DNA of 64,000 nucleotides. Origin: Hemileia vastatrix (Eukaryota > Basidiomycota > Pucciniomycetes > Pucciniales > Zaghouaniaceae). Numbering within the stretch: the stretch's first letter is position 1; each line of letters begins with the position of its first letter. The notes under the pieces were generated by a model. The model was given only the letters and a program-made list of their open reading frames with translations. It did not search any database and was not told the origin of the DNA. Both the position numbers and the translations under genes were made by a program. The stretch is taken from NCBI GenBank assembly GCA_030280995.1, contig JASXTE010000011.1:23546317-23610316 (forward strand), given 5' to 3'. Shown here one piece after another: positions 10,898 through 22,560 of this stretch.

Positions 10898-11990
10898 TGT
10901 AGACAATCCTATAGTACTAGCTATAGGCCTTGACCAAGGGATTTGGAGAAAAACCAGACAGAAAATCCCCTGTCCCTTTAGAAAAATAGAGTGAGATTTA
11001 CTTGCTAAAGTAAGTTGGTTCCTGTTTTGCTAAAGCCCCTTTTTAACACACTTGACTGCTTGATGAGCCAAGAAAGTAGTCACCAGATAGACTACCAGAC
11101 CAAAGAACTGAAATGTAGAACAAAGTCCACACCAGAGACAGCAAAGATACTTGATGTAGGCTGCAAATCCACACCAGAGACAGCAATAATACTTGCTATA
11201 GCTTGCAAGACTATAACAGAGAAAACAGTTGCCAAAGTTAAGTTAAATGAAGAACTTACTTGCAACAAACACAGCCAATTGTGGCCAGAAAACAGTGAAA
11301 ACTGAGTGAGGAACAATGAGATCACCTCCGGATGGTTGTATGATGATTAAGGTTGCCCCAAACTGTCTTATTCACTATGTACACACAGACCACTAACTAA
11401 GAGCCCATGTGCACCCACCAATCTGGCGCCTGTACCTGCCAGATTGCATAAAAAACCCTCCTGGAGCGCTCCCCAACCTCCTAAAACAGAGGCGGGCGGG
11501 CCGCCCGACGTCGGAGATGCCGCCTGAAGCGGCCCGGCCTCCCTGAAGCCAGAAAACCAATAAAAACCACTAATCTACTTAGAAAAATTAGCTACAACTA
11601 CTAAAACCTTTAAAACACGGAATTTCACTATAACAACATTGTGACATGAAATATAGAGAAAAATTAGCTCTATCCAATGGTACTAAGCACTTAACCCTAA
11701 GATTTAAGGTTAGCCCGTAAAACACAAAAAACAAAATTAAACAGCAATCTTTTATAAATGAAAAATGAGGAAATGACCCCTTGAAACTCAGAATATGAAA
11801 AATGTCTACAAGACATAAAATATAGAGAAAAACCAGGGCTATCCAATGATAGTACCCACATACCCGCAGACCCAATAGCCACAGAATAAAACCAGAAAAA
11901 TACCCAATTCCTTAACAGATGTCAATTAAGACATGCACAAACAGCGCCAAATCACACAACAAAGGCCCCTGCCAATGTTGGAAGACCACA
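10898..11990 (-). repeat. Complete LTR of gypsy family A (solo)
   Basis: 1093 bp. On the plus strand it begins TGTAGACAATCCTATAGTAC and ends TTGGAAGACCACA, so read on the minus strand it starts TGTGGTCTTC and ends GTCTACA. It matches the LTR at 53794-54870 over its length. A GC-rich block near 11490-11550 (GGGCGGGCCGCCCG) can fold on itself and varies between copies. The 5-bp flanks (AACGT left, CCGGG right) are not a target duplication, so this is not a clean insertion. It sits at the junction between T1 and element F. Confidence 0.8.
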
Positions 11991-12467
11991 CCGGGAGATG
12001 TGAAAACCAGTTTGAAACCAAAGTCGCTACAAGAAACTTTGGTTGCTTTAAAAAAAGACTTGCAGCTAGTTTTATACTGGCTGCAAGTAAATAATATAAA
12101 AAAAAAGCGAGAGAAGTTGCTGCATGAAACTTTGCTTGCTTTTAAACCAAATATCTTGCAGGCAGTTTAAAGCTGCCTGCAAGATGTATTATAAATTTTA
12201 CCAAAGCCACTTTTAGTGATTTTGGTCATTTTTTTAATTTTTATTAAACGCTGGCAGAAATTTATTTATTTATTTTTTTTAAATCCTGAGCCACTTCCTG
12301 CGGCTTAGGTTATTTTTTTACTTATTTTCAAAATACTACCAGCCAGGCTCCCCCTGGCTCGTAGTAACTGTTTTAAGAAGCCAATGTTTCTAAAAGCAAA
12401 ATTGGATGCTTGATCACTTTAAAACCTCCCAGACAGTGTTATCTGGCTAGGAGATAAAAAAATATTA
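11991..12467. repeat. Hairpin-rich leader upstream of element F
   Basis: At least four stem-loops stand in a row: AACCAAAG/CTTTGGTT (about 12016-12045), CTTGCAGCTAG/CTGGCTGCAAG (about 12059-12087), ATCTTGCAGGCAG/CTGCCTGCAAGAT (about 12152-12184), and CTCCCAGACA with an imperfect partner (12426-12452). The first hairpin with its flank recurs at 12472-12513, giving a direct repeat about 456 bp apart. No reliable coding frame. It could be the structured 5' untranslated region of F or a cluster of tiny foldback elements. Confidence 0.5.
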
Positions 12468-13169
12468 TTGCAACCAAAGTCGCTGCAAGCAACTTTGGTT
12501 GCTTTAAAAAAAGTGAGAAAAGTTGCTAATAAGGAGGGACATACTAGGATGAGGTGTAATGCGCTTCAAAAGGATAAAGACAAGAGGGTAGTTTACAAGG
12601 TTGGAGCTATGCTTATGTTGGAAGATGGGATAAAGCTTGTCAAAGACAAAGATCAGGGGATTCAAGCCATGGTCATCAATCATATTATTAAAAAGTCTAT
12701 GGAGGGCAGGTTGAGCAAGGGCAAGGAGCCTGAAGCTAAAGAGATAGGCAAGGATTCAAAGTCAGTCAATTTTGAAGTTACTTGCGCAGTGTTGGATTTT
12801 AAAGTAAAAGAAGGAGCAGTTGCAGCACCACTTACTGCAGCGCATTTGGATATTTTTGCAGCAAAGCACAAGAAAATGGCCCCACCTACAATTAGTAGGC
12901 CAAGAAGAGCTGGCGCCAGGTATGCAAATCCAGAGGATATGGAGGAAGTAGGGTATACTACTAGAGAGAATACACCTGTGCCTATTGAGGATGTTGAAAT
13001 GGATGCTATGGAACCAGTTGGTTATGGTGTGGATCATCAGGTAGAAGATCAAACAATGATTATTGAGGAGTCAGAGGAAGTACAGCAAAGAGCGGTACCT
13101 GCTGAAAAAATGCTAGGAACAAAGCTCAATACTCCAAAGAATCCACCTGGAGAGCGAAAGCTGGTGTGA
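12468..13169 (+). pseudogene. Gag C-terminal region of F
   Basis: A 233-residue frame, lysine-rich at first, then Pro/Glu-rich (MAPPTISRPRRAGARYANP, VPIEDVEMDAMEPVGYG). No zinc knuckle is visible. The first residues arise from the hairpin repeat, so the true start is unclear. It runs directly into the protease frame with a short overlap at 13166-13169, consistent with a -1 shift or a mutation. The gag assignment rests on position. Confidence 0.5.
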
Positions 13170-13930
13170 AGGCGACTCAGCCTAAATGGAGGATGCAGCG
13201 CCCATTTCACTCTGATTTTCCTAAGGCAGCTGAGGATTTATTTGCACAATGTTTGAAGACTACAGTTTCTGTTCCATTGGGGATGCTGACAGTAGTAGCG
13301 CCGGATGTAGGCAATGGAATTGTGGATAAGTTCAGGAAGGAAAGGGTTTCTAATTGTGCTGAGTTTGATGTTGGAGAGCAGTCATTTCAACCAGTTGTTG
13401 GATTACCTAGGGCTCCACATTATGCAGGACCCTTAGGGTATTTAACCATTACTTTAAATGGTAAGCAAATTAGAGAATTAGTGGATACAGGTTCACAAAT
13501 CAATGTGGTGTCAGTAGATGATGCTGTGCAGTTAGGTCTTCCTGTTAAAGATGGTGAGGGTACTGTCGCAGGAATTGGTAGAGGTAGGTTGCCTGTTATA
13601 GGTGTAGCAGAGTATATACGCACTAGAGTTGGGGGAGCAACAAGGGATATATATTTTTATGTTCCAATGGGTGTAGTTATACCAGTTTTAGGCATGCCAT
13701 TTTAATGGATTTTTCTGCAACTATTGATTATTGTTTAAATAAGACTATTGGAATAAGGATTATGGGTGATGATGGTATTCCAGTAACAGCAGTCTTAGCA
13801 GCGCCCAAGGATGGTGGCTGGGAAACTAAGTACTCTGGAGCTGCGCAACTAGAGAAAGAAAGAAAGTTTTATGAGGAAGTCTCAGATGATAAGATAGGGC
13901 GACCTCCAGGAAGGTGCCAAAATTTTCATT
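13166..13930 (+). pseudogene. Aspartic protease (retropepsin) region of F
   Basis: The frame holds LTITLNGKQIRELVDTGSQI, with the catalytic D-T-G triad, followed by VGLPVKDG-type sequence, a glycine-rich flap area (AGIGRGRLPVIGVAEYI) and PVLGMPF. The protease would cleave the gag-pol precursor. The frame stops at 13703 and continues in another frame (13705-13930) with LNKTIGIRIMGDDGIPVTAV, so one disruption follows the protease. Confidence 0.75.
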
Positions 13931-15450
13931 AGGGACTGGCATTTTAGGTGTTACTATCTCCCAGGATGAGAGTAACTCGGATAGTGACCAGTCAGTCCAA
14001 CAAGAAGAAATACATAAAGTGGTACTTCATAGGTGTCTTGGGAGTACTACAGTAGAATTTATTATACCTAAGCTTTTTAATTTCTTTGATTATGGATTTT
14101 GTTACACTTATATTAAAAAGAAAAGACAAAAACAGGATTTAGGTGTAACCAGTAGTTATATTAAAAAGGGTTTGATTTTAAGTAATGAAGGGAGCAGCAA
14201 GTGCTGTTTAGAATCTAAGTATAAACCAGTGGCTGTCAAGGTGAAACCAGTAAATGTACCAATTCTGGAATTGAATCCTCCTTTGCAGAGGCCAGCACTG
14301 TCTAGGAGTCCTTATGATACTTCTTTAACAAATTTTCCACCTGAATTTGGGCCTACTAGTAAAATCACAATGGACAGGCTTCAGATGGTTAATTTTGGAC
14401 CAGAGGATTGGTTGTTTCAGGAAGAAAAGAAGTTCTTGTTACATGTTATGGTTCTCAGAGAAATGACTAGTGGGTTTTCTGAATAGGAAAGGAGTTTGTT
14501 GAAACACTCTTATGGTAAACCTTATATTGTTCCAGTTATACCTCATGCGCTGTGGCAAAAGAAGGCTTTTCCAATAACAGCAGCTACAAGAGAAGAGTAT
14601 ACGGAATTGATTAGGGGAAGCCTAAGGTCTGGTGTGTACAAACAGTCTATGTCTAGTTATTCAAGTCCAGTGTTTTGTGTTGTTAAACATAATGGTAAAT
14701 TAAGGGTTGTTCATGATCTTAGGGAGATGAACAAGGTTACAGTAAAGGATGCAGGAATGCCACCAACGTCAGAGGAGTTTGAGGATTCTTTTGCGGGATG
14801 TGCATGTTATGGATTAGGTGATATTATGGGAGGATACAATGAGCGCAAATTGGAGGAATCATCCAGACCCCTGACAATGTTTGAAACCCCACTGGGGAGC
14901 TTTAGGTTGACAAGGTTACCGCAAGGCGCATCAAATTCTGTGGCGGTATACCAAGAACAGATGATGTGGATATTGCAGGGTGAAATTCCAGAACTTGCGG
15001 TAATTTTCATTTATGATGGTGGTATAAAAAAACCAGGCAGCAATTACAATGGGGAGTTGTTGGAGGAAAATCCATATATTAGAAAGTTTGTTTGAGAATA
15101 TGCAATTAACCTGGGAATAGTTCTATTCAGGATAGAGGAGGAAGGATTAAGGATCTCTGGATCCAAGTTTGCTTGTTTTGTTCCAGGGCTAGATATAGTG
15201 GGACATGTGGTATGCAAGGAAGGGAGGATCATTGTGGAAAAGCAGAAGAATAAGGTGCTTACATGGATGAGGCCAAGAAATACTGTGGAAGTTAGAGGAT
15301 TTTTAGGCATTTGTACATATGTAAGAATGTTTATTCAAGATTTTTCTTTGTTGTCTTCACCTTTAAGGTGCTTAATGAGAAAAGATGTTGTATGGGATTG
15401 GACAAAGGAATGCAATGAGTCATTCAAGTTGTTGAAAAGGATTGTATGAA
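13914..15450 (+). pseudogene. Reverse transcriptase region of F with mutated active site
   Basis: The linker 13914-14486 leads to RT proper (14496-15095: KLRVVHDLREMNKVTVKDAG, GSFRLTRLPQGASNSV) and the thumb/connection (15198-15449: VRGFLGICTYVRMFIQDFS). Stops at about 14484 and 15093 break the frame. The catalytic box reads FIYDGGIKKPG where relatives have F-I/V-D-D-G-G, so the first catalytic Asp is replaced by Tyr (near 15010-15020). RT could not be active even if the frame were open. Confidence 0.8.
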
Positions 15451-16160
15451 AAGATATTCTTTTGAAGAAATTGGAGTATAGACCAAGCACTGGAAAAATT
15501 ACTCTAGTGGTGGATTCTAGTGTGACCTCAGTGGGCGCAGTTATGATGCAGGAGGATGAGGAAGGTAATGATAGACCTGTCCTTTATAAATCTAAGACTT
15601 TTACTAGAGTAGAGTCTAGGTAATTTCAGTCTAAGCTGGAGTTATGCGGAGTAGTGAAGATTCTTAAGAAGATACAAAGGATGCTTTGGGGGAAACATTT
15701 TGAGTTGCAGGTTGATGCGTTATTGTTGGTGCAAATGATTAGTAGCCTGAGTTTACCAGATTCCCCCATTACAAGGTGGGTGGCACAGATTAATTTGTTT
15801 TCTTTTGATTTAGTCCATAAGCCAGGAAAGTCATTCACTATTCCAGATTCATTATCTAGAAGACCGCCGTGTGAAGAAGACTTGGAAGCCAAAGAATTTG
15901 AAGAAGATAAGAGATCGGTAAACAGGATAGATTATTGTTATGAAAGATTTGGCAAGGTTTTCCGCAATGACAATAAACTAGCAGGCAAGGTCATCCGTAA
16001 TGATGATAAACTAGTTGTTTGGAAAGTCCATAAAGACATAAAGCTAGATGTTGAAGATGCAAAGGATTTTTGTATTAAAGGCAGTCTGCAAATGGATTTA
16101 TGGAAGGCTGAAGCTAACGTAGCAACATTGAGTGCGCTAGGTAAGGCAGTGAAAGAGTAA
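15451..16160 (+). pseudogene. RNase H region of F
   Basis: Sequence after 15450 reads LVVDSSVTSVGAVMMQ (catalytic Asp), SKLELCGVVKIL (catalytic Glu) and HFELQVDALLLVQ (catalytic Asp), then FDLVHKPGKSFTIPDSLSRR, the usual end of gypsy RNase H. One TAA near 15621 interrupts it. It is followed by an acidic tether (DLEAKEFEEDKRS) towards the integrase. RNase H degrades the RNA template during cDNA synthesis. Confidence 0.75.
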
Positions 16161-17275
16161 GATGTAAAGATGATTCAAGGGGAATTCAAGATAGTAGTAC
16201 TGATCCCAAAGAGGGGGAGTATTCTGAAGATGATGTATCCACTGATGAGGGAGTAGATTTGTTAAGTATATATCTGGAAGGTAGTAGTCGACCAGATTTT
16301 TGCAATAAAAAGTTTTAATGCAATATTGAAAAGCGAGCTAAAGGCTATTTTATTAAAAATGTGAAGTTATGGAAGGATCAAGCTTTGTTTCATCAGTTAC
16401 TTGTCAAAACTAGGAAAAGGAAGGAGAAGATACTCAGGGATTTACATGAGAACTTAGGACATAGAGGTCAAGACAAGACGTATCGCAGAGTTAGGGAAAG
16501 ATTCTGTTGGCCCAATATGAAGAATGAAGTAAGAGATTGGGTTAAATATTTTCCTGAATGTCACTGTAGGAGTTACAGAAAGCCAAAAGAGAAAGGTATA
16601 GCAACTAGCAAGGATGCTGTTTTTGGTAGGGTCAGTTTAGATGCAGTTCATATAAAAGAAGGACACTTTAAATACTTGGTAGTAGCCAGGGATGATCTAT
16701 CAGGATGGGTCAAAGCAGCTCCATTGGTAAATCTTAAGGTGAGTAATTTAGCTGAATTCTTGAAGAAAGAATAGGTTTATAGGTACGGGGTAATGAATAT
16801 GTTGACCATAGATGGTGGCGCTGAATTTTCTGGAGAATTCCAAGAAGTAGTCAAAGGTATTGGTGCAAGGCTACAAGTTGCAACACCATATTATCCTGAA
16901 TCAGAGGGGATGGTAGAAAGAGGGGGTCAAGTTATAAAGGATGTGTTAGTTAAATTATGTGGGAATAATGGGGCAAAGTGGAAGAACTACTTACCATTAG
17001 TTTTGTTTGCGGACAGTATTTCAGTTAAAAGGACAACAGGGTTCTCACCGTATGAACTTATGTTTGGTCAAAGGGGGGTATTACCTATTGATCTAGAGGC
17101 TGGATCTTTTCTAGGATATGACTGGGATCAAGTGCGCTCGACTGAAGATTTGATTCTAGCAAGGGTAGCGCAGCTTGTAAGAAAAGACAAGTTTGTGGAG
17201 AAGGCATATGATAGAATGAAAATTCTTGATAAAATCTTGAAAAACAGCCAGTTTAAAGTCTTAGAGGACTAAAAG
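16161..17275 (+). pseudogene. Integrase region of F
   Basis: After a tether with stops (16161-16360) comes the zinc domain DLHENLGHRGQDKTYRRV with RDWVKYFPECHCR. The first Cys of the usual C-P-E-C appears to be Phe, although a later Cys may substitute. The core keeps D (SLDAVHI), D (TIDGGAEFSGEF) and E (SEGMVERGGQV), with one TAG at about 16772 between them. FSPYELMFGQRG follows, typical of gypsy integrase C-terminal cores. No chromodomain is seen after 17272. Confidence 0.75.
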
Positions 17276-18640
17276 ATCCACAGTAGTAACAAAAATAAAA
17301 AGCTTTAATCAATCTTAAAAAAGAAAAAAGCCAGTTTTAAGTCTTGGAGGACTAACAGAATACTATGAAGTAGTCTCCAACAGTTCTTGAGTTCTACTAG
17401 GCCCTTGATCTTGTCAGAAAAATTAAAAAAATGGTATCCCCCAGCTAATTTATGAGCTGATCCCCTGATACCTTACCCATATCCAAGTGCACCTTGATGT
17501 GGTCACACCTAAAAGTTTATTTATTTATTTTAACTCCTCCTCTTTTACAAAAAACATTTCCATAGCTGCATCTTGAGCCTTTGAACAAACATAGCTTCTA
17601 TAAAAAAAATTAAAAGAAAAAAAGAGAAAAAAAGAAAATAATCTTCAATCTATTACTTTTACAGCCAACACCCTAAAACCACCAAACAGAGCCAGGTCCA
17701 GGTCCACAGAAAATATCACTGGATGGGCTCCCTCCAATAAGTAAAAATGATGGGAGACTGCCAGTGATCCACCATCAACACAAATAAACCAAAGATAAAG
17801 AAGCCAGTCCCAAGCCAAGGAACCAGTCCAGTCCAGTTTTAAGTCATAGTGGACTAAAAACCTGAATCATAAATACCTGAGCTAGGATTCAACTAGGACA
17901 AACAAAATACTTGAAACAAAAATTATGGGGTAACTGTTCAACAGAGCAGCCAGCTCATCAGTTACCCCCACACTTTCCAACATATAATCTAGAAGCCCCC
18001 CCTGGGTACCTTCTAACAAAAACACAAAATCCAACACAATAAAGCAAAACCAATAAGCGTGAAGATTCCAGAACATAAAGACCACAAGAATTTCCAGTTT
18101 AAAGTCATAGAGGACTAAAACCTGTGAAGAGAAACCAATACTAGGGTTCAACAAAATTAAGAGAAAGGGTAAGAAACAGACAATCTGGGGTAACTGTTCC
18201 ACAGACCAGCCAGCCCATCAGTTACCCCCACACTTGCCAAAATAAAATCTAGAAGAACCACCCTTGGGTACCTTCTAAAAAAAGGATTTTCAAACACAAA
18301 TCTTCTCCCATAAAAAACCAAAACCATTAAAAAAACATAAAAATTGTTGAAAGCCAGAAATCCACTTTAGAAATATTTTTTTTGCAGTTTAGCCACAAGC
18401 TGGAGGTTAGATAAAACCAATGATCATCATTTTTATCTTCATTTTATTTTAAATAAAATTTCCATCTTTACCTGAATTTTTCTTTTCTTCCATCTTCATC
18501 ATACTAAGATTTTTTTATATATATTTTTATATAGAGACTTGAACCAGAGAGACTGATTAAAATTGGACAAAACAAAAAACAATCGTGACCAAAAACATAG
18601 AGTTCAAATTAAACAAAACCAAAACAAATTTAGTAGCTTA
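17276..18640. repeat. Duplicated non-coding DNA downstream of F
   Basis: A motif like AGTTTTAAGTC-(A/T)-T-AG-GGACTAA recurs near 17246, 17330, 17833 and 18097. The block about 17826-18090 is repeated at about 18091-18350, including GGGGTAACTGTTC and CAGTTACCCCCACACTT, which also pair with each other as an inverted repeat. The first motif overlaps the last codons of the F integrase, so the array grew out of the F 3' end. No gene is seen. Confidence 0.6.
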
Positions 18641-20292
18641 TCCTCATTTTGGGGGATTCAGATTCTTGAAATTGCCAGTTTGAAACCAATATCTTTGCCC
18701 CTAGGGCTCCAAAAAGCTAAGCCCCTCTTACAATTCTGATATTCCTTATTCAGACCTTCAAACAAATCTTCCATCTTTCTCCATACACAGACTTTACCAA
18801 CAATTTCAATCCCAGTTTCCAACAACTCTTCATCCTTTGAGATTGAAGGAGCAGCCACCACATCTTTAATTTCTCTACAACAAGAATCTAAAATGACCGC
18901 TTCCATGTAAGAGAAATTTAAATTACCAATAATTTCCCCTCCAACCTACAGAAACCTTCTCCATTTGAGTGAAGCATCGGAGAATCAACATACTCTAACT
19001 CCAAGTCATCCATCACAAAATTGTTCTGTAATTTTAAAAATTTGCACAAAATAGGACCCCAAACACTAAAAGAATCATCTTCCCCCAAGGATTCATCTTC
19101 TGAACTTAAAGGAGCAACCAGAAAATAATTTTCCTCTAAGAGAAAATGATCCAGCACAAACTCTTTCTGGCCATCAACAGATCTTAAAGAAACATATTCA
19201 TCCAAAAATCCATTATCTAAAAATGGAGAAACCATATCATCATGAACATTCAATTTTTCCTTCCCGCAGAGCTCATGCACCTTTGAAAAGATACACTGAT
19301 CATCCAGTGTGTACATATCTAAAAAATCAAATGAAGCACATTCTTAAGGTCGATTGACATCATATTTTAAAGAAATAAAAATTTCTGAAGCATCACAAAC
19401 ATCATAATCTCCCAAAGTGGGTGATTCCAAAATTTCAACTGTAGCTGAATTTTCTGCCACTTCTTCCTGAACCTTTCCATCCATATAATTTTCATTTTCT
19501 GGCTCCACCTCTTTAGAAACAAGGTTTCAATATTCCCCAAATTAGCCTTCTTCAAAACACTCATAGCAGGAATCCTAATTTCTCCATTTAGAAGTGTCTT
19601 CATCAACCCAGCCTTTAACAGAAATCCCTGAAACTCCTATTTGACCTCCAGACCCATGGAACTCCAAAGTAAACTCTTGGCCTCCATTTCATGAGAGGAA
19701 ATACCATTATAATCTAGATAATCCATAACCTCTTCAAATTCCTCCATAAATCTACCATACTGAACCAGAGAAGTTGCACCCCCATCCATTTCCCATTTCC
19801 TAGCAATGCCATAAAGATCATCCATTGAAAAAACATTGAGCCACCTCCTGATAATTTCCATCTCTAACTTTCCCCAATCCTGAATCCTATATCCCTCCAT
19901 CCTAAGAACTTCCTTCACCACCTCTCTATCATCAATGAAGAAGATCACCTGCTTCATCCTATCCAAATCAGAAGCCCCATACATATCAGCAGAAGCTTCA
20001 AATATCTCCAAAAATAACCTTTCCTCCTCTCCAAACCAAATTTTCCCTTTCCATGACTTGATCCTGACCATCCTAACTATTTCCAATTACATGTACCCAA
20101 CTTTCCACCACAGATAGCCAGAGTCCCCCCAATAGCCTTCAGAGACCTAGGAGGGACCAAATCCAACTAGAGAGAAGACCCCCTAGACCTACCACAGAGA
20201 GATACAGTACCAAAAAGCCAAGGTCCACAAAGAGTCCAACAGTAACAGAGATTACAAAAGCTAGCAAATCCTCTCCCCACGTTGGGTGCCAG
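18641..20292 (-). pseudogene. Gag of a minus-strand A-like gypsy element
   Basis: Minus-strand frames 20086-19637, 19606-19367, 19316-18918 and 18906-18658 follow one another. The first (MEIVRMVRIKSWKGKIWFGE, FIDDREVVKEVL) aligns with the gag start of the A element near 58400-58580 (VRIKS-KG, V-DGASHLDMVK). It is a predicted helical capsid-like protein of acidic composition. Just upstream on the minus strand a primer-binding-like CTGGCACCCAACGTGGGG (about 20275-20292) follows the LTR. No pol follows, so the element is truncated near 18640. Confidence 0.6.
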
Positions 20293-20295
20293 AAA

Positions 20296-20635
20296 TGTAG
20301 ACAATCCTATAGTACTAGCTATAGGACTTGACCAAGGCAGTTGGAGTAAAACTGGAGAGAAAAACCCCTGTCCCTTTGAGAAATACCAAGTGAGTTTTAT
20401 TTGCTACAGCAAATTAGAGACTGTTACTATACCCCTTCAAACACACTTCTTGACTGCTTTACAAGTCAAGACAGTAGCCAATAGCAGAACACTGAGAGCC
20501 AAAGAACCAGAAACCAGAAATTCAGAATGATCCACACCAGAAAAAAAAAACACTGTTCACTTGTTGCACAGAAAACAGCAATAATACTTGATGCAGGTTT
20601 CAAAGCTACACCAGAGAAACCAGTTGCCAAAGTTA
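20296..20635 (-). repeat. Truncated A-family LTR (5' LTR of the gag fragment)
   Basis: The plus strand begins TGTAGACAATCCTATAGTAC, identical to the start of the 10898 LTR, and follows it to about CCAGTTGCCAAAGTTA before sequence changes to a Copia reading frame. About 340 bp of the roughly 1.08-kb LTR remain. On the minus strand it abuts the primer-binding-like site and gag, as expected of a 5' LTR. Confidence 0.75.
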
Positions 20636-20639
20636 CTTT

Positions 20640-21986
20640 GAGACCTTTGTTCTAACCGGCAGACTCGCCACTTTTTGCATTCTCCTAGCTCTTTTGATTC
20701 AAACCAATTATTGTATGGAGCACATGGACGTAAAAGGGCCTTCCTTCATGGGACGTTAGATGAATACATGTACATGAGAGTCCCTGCAGGGGTTGAGACA
20801 CCTTCTTCAATTTCCCATCCAATACTAAAGTTGCGGAAATCCATCTATGGTTTTAAGTAATTGCCTTGATGTTGGTCAAAAGAAATCAACAATTTTTTCT
20901 CAGCAATTGACATGATCCTCTCCAGTGCTGACCCTTGCTTGTTTTTCTCAAAAAACACCAATAATCTGGTATTTGTTTACCTTCATCTTGACGATATGGC
21001 TGTATTTGGTAAAGACCTAACCTGCTTCAAAGTAAAAATCAAAGAAAGATTTAACATGGAATTTCTCAGCACTCTTTCCTACTTCCTAGGCATGAAAATC
21101 ACTCACAATACTCAACAAAAGACCATTAGACTCTCTCAACCCTCATATATTACAAATTTACTCAAGGAATACAATATGTCCTCCTGAAAATAAGTTGTAA
21201 CTCCAATTCTTCCTCATGATCATCTCATCCCTGCAACTGCCTCAGAAATACAAAACCTCAACAACCTTAAAGTCAATTATTGACGGGCCATCGGATCTCT
21301 CAATTACCTGGTGAAATGTACTAGACCTGATCTGGCCTTCATAGTGAGTCAACTCTCTCAACACCTTGAACAACCTGGGATTCCTCATTGGATATCTTTC
21401 AAACATGTTCTTCAGTACCTTTCTGGGAGCAAAGATCTCTCCCTTACTTACTCCCATCAAGACTTGTCTCACCATCCTCACGGGCATTTTTCCTGGTCAA
21501 GCCCTATTGGTTTTGCAGACGCAGACTGGGCTGGTTGTCCTAGTACCCGCAGGTCAACCACAGGGTACCTTTTCCTACTGAAAGGTGGTGCCATTTCATG
21601 GCAATCCTGGAAACGACCTACTGTCATACTCTCATCCTCTGAAGCAGAATATTGATCCTGTACTACAGCAGGGCAAGAATCTATCTGGCTCAAACATCTC
21701 TTTGACTCAATAAATATTCCAATTACCTGCCCTCTTACTATTTATGGAGATATTCAAGGTGCTATAGCCCTGTCCCAAAATCCTATCTTCCAATCTTTAA
21801 CAAAAAATATTGAAGTACAATACCACTGGATCAGAGAGCAAGTTCTTTTAGGTAATATAGAAATTCTGTATACTCCTACTACTTCAATGCTTACTGACAG
21901 TCTAACAAAATCTACTCCTGTAAAAACTCTTACAACATTCCTCAACTCTTGTGGATTATTGCCTGGTAAACCCCAAGAAAGGAGGG
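20640..21986 (+). pseudogene. Copia (Ty1) RT and RNase H remnant
   Basis: Translation gives GAFLHGTLDEYMYMRVPAG, RKSIYGFK, LVFVYLHLDDMAVFG (the YVDD-type box, here Y-L-H-L-D-D), FLSTLSYFLGMKI, then RNase H with GFADADWAGCPSTRRSTTGY, ILSSSEAEY and LTDSLTK. All are hallmarks of Ty1/Copia. Stops at about 20858, 21185 and 21656 and small frame changes inactivate it. Gag, protease and integrase are missing. A purine tract AAGAAAGGAGGG (21975-21986) ends it, as expected of a polypurine tract. Confidence 0.85.
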
Positions 21987-22310
21987 TGTTAGAATTGTCA
22001 CTATAAATTTTCCATTCTTCTAATTATCTCACCTAATGTTATACGTAGATACACCTCCATTACCAACCCCTGCATAAATATCCTTTGTATTTACATTGCT
22101 CATAAATATATTGAGTAATCCCGTCTTTCTTACTAGAGCATGCATTTTAGCATACCTAATCTCCTTTGCTTACCATATAAATTACCACTTAATTAAATTA
22201 ATATATGTAGTAAAAAATCTCATCTGAATAAGTTGCTGCTCTCTTGAGGATGAATAGGGTCTATCAACTATTATCTTTCATCAGCTAACCAACAACTACT
22301 GCAGGTGAGT
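21987..22310 (+). repeat. 3' LTR of the Copia remnant
   Basis: It starts TGTTAGAATTGTCACTATAA directly after the polypurine tract, the usual Copia LTR start. The end is uncertain: GTCTACA near 22307-22313 is the most likely, by rough inversion of TGTTAG. No second copy is in the window. Confidence 0.5.
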
Positions 22311-22560
22311 CTACATTTCTTTTTCTCGTTTTATCCTGATATTTACAATATCCTATTTTATTAATATTAGGAATTAATTGCTTTGTACTCCCTTGAGCTT
22401 GTCCATCTGCTAACTTGGGATTATTTCCACTTTCATAAGGTACAATTACACTCTAGTTTTCTATTTTCCTTCAATTATTTAGTCTCTTTGCAATATACTC
22501 AGTTAACCAACAACTACTGCAGGTATTTACTGCTTCATACTCCCTTGAGCTTGTCCATCT
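22311..22560 (+). repeat. Imperfect repeats flanking T2
   Basis: CTCCCTTGAGCTTGTCCATCT occurs near 22391 and 22541, and CAACTACTGCAGGT near 22294 and 22511. After T2, 30816-30920 continues the same repeat family (CTTACTTGGGATTACTTCCA, GAGCTCATCCATCTTCTTA). T2 therefore inserted into a small minisatellite-like array. Confidence 0.55.

Larger units (their letters stand above)
12468..17275 (+). mobile_element. F: Ty3/gypsy retrotransposon polyprotein region
   Basis: Gag C-terminus, protease, RT, RNase H and integrase follow in the canonical Ty3/gypsy order on the plus strand, broken by several stops and frame changes. It is related to the A element at 58.2-64 kb: both have an LKHSYG-PY entry to RT and similar RNase H and integrase spacing. 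No flanking LTR pair is evident. The left neighbour is an A-family LTR in the opposite orientation, and the right flank is duplicated non-coding DNA. Confidence 0.85.

Noticed and set aside
17882..18202. 106-residue hydrophobic frame
   Set aside because: It spans a tandem duplication of non-coding DNA and is not conserved between the two units.
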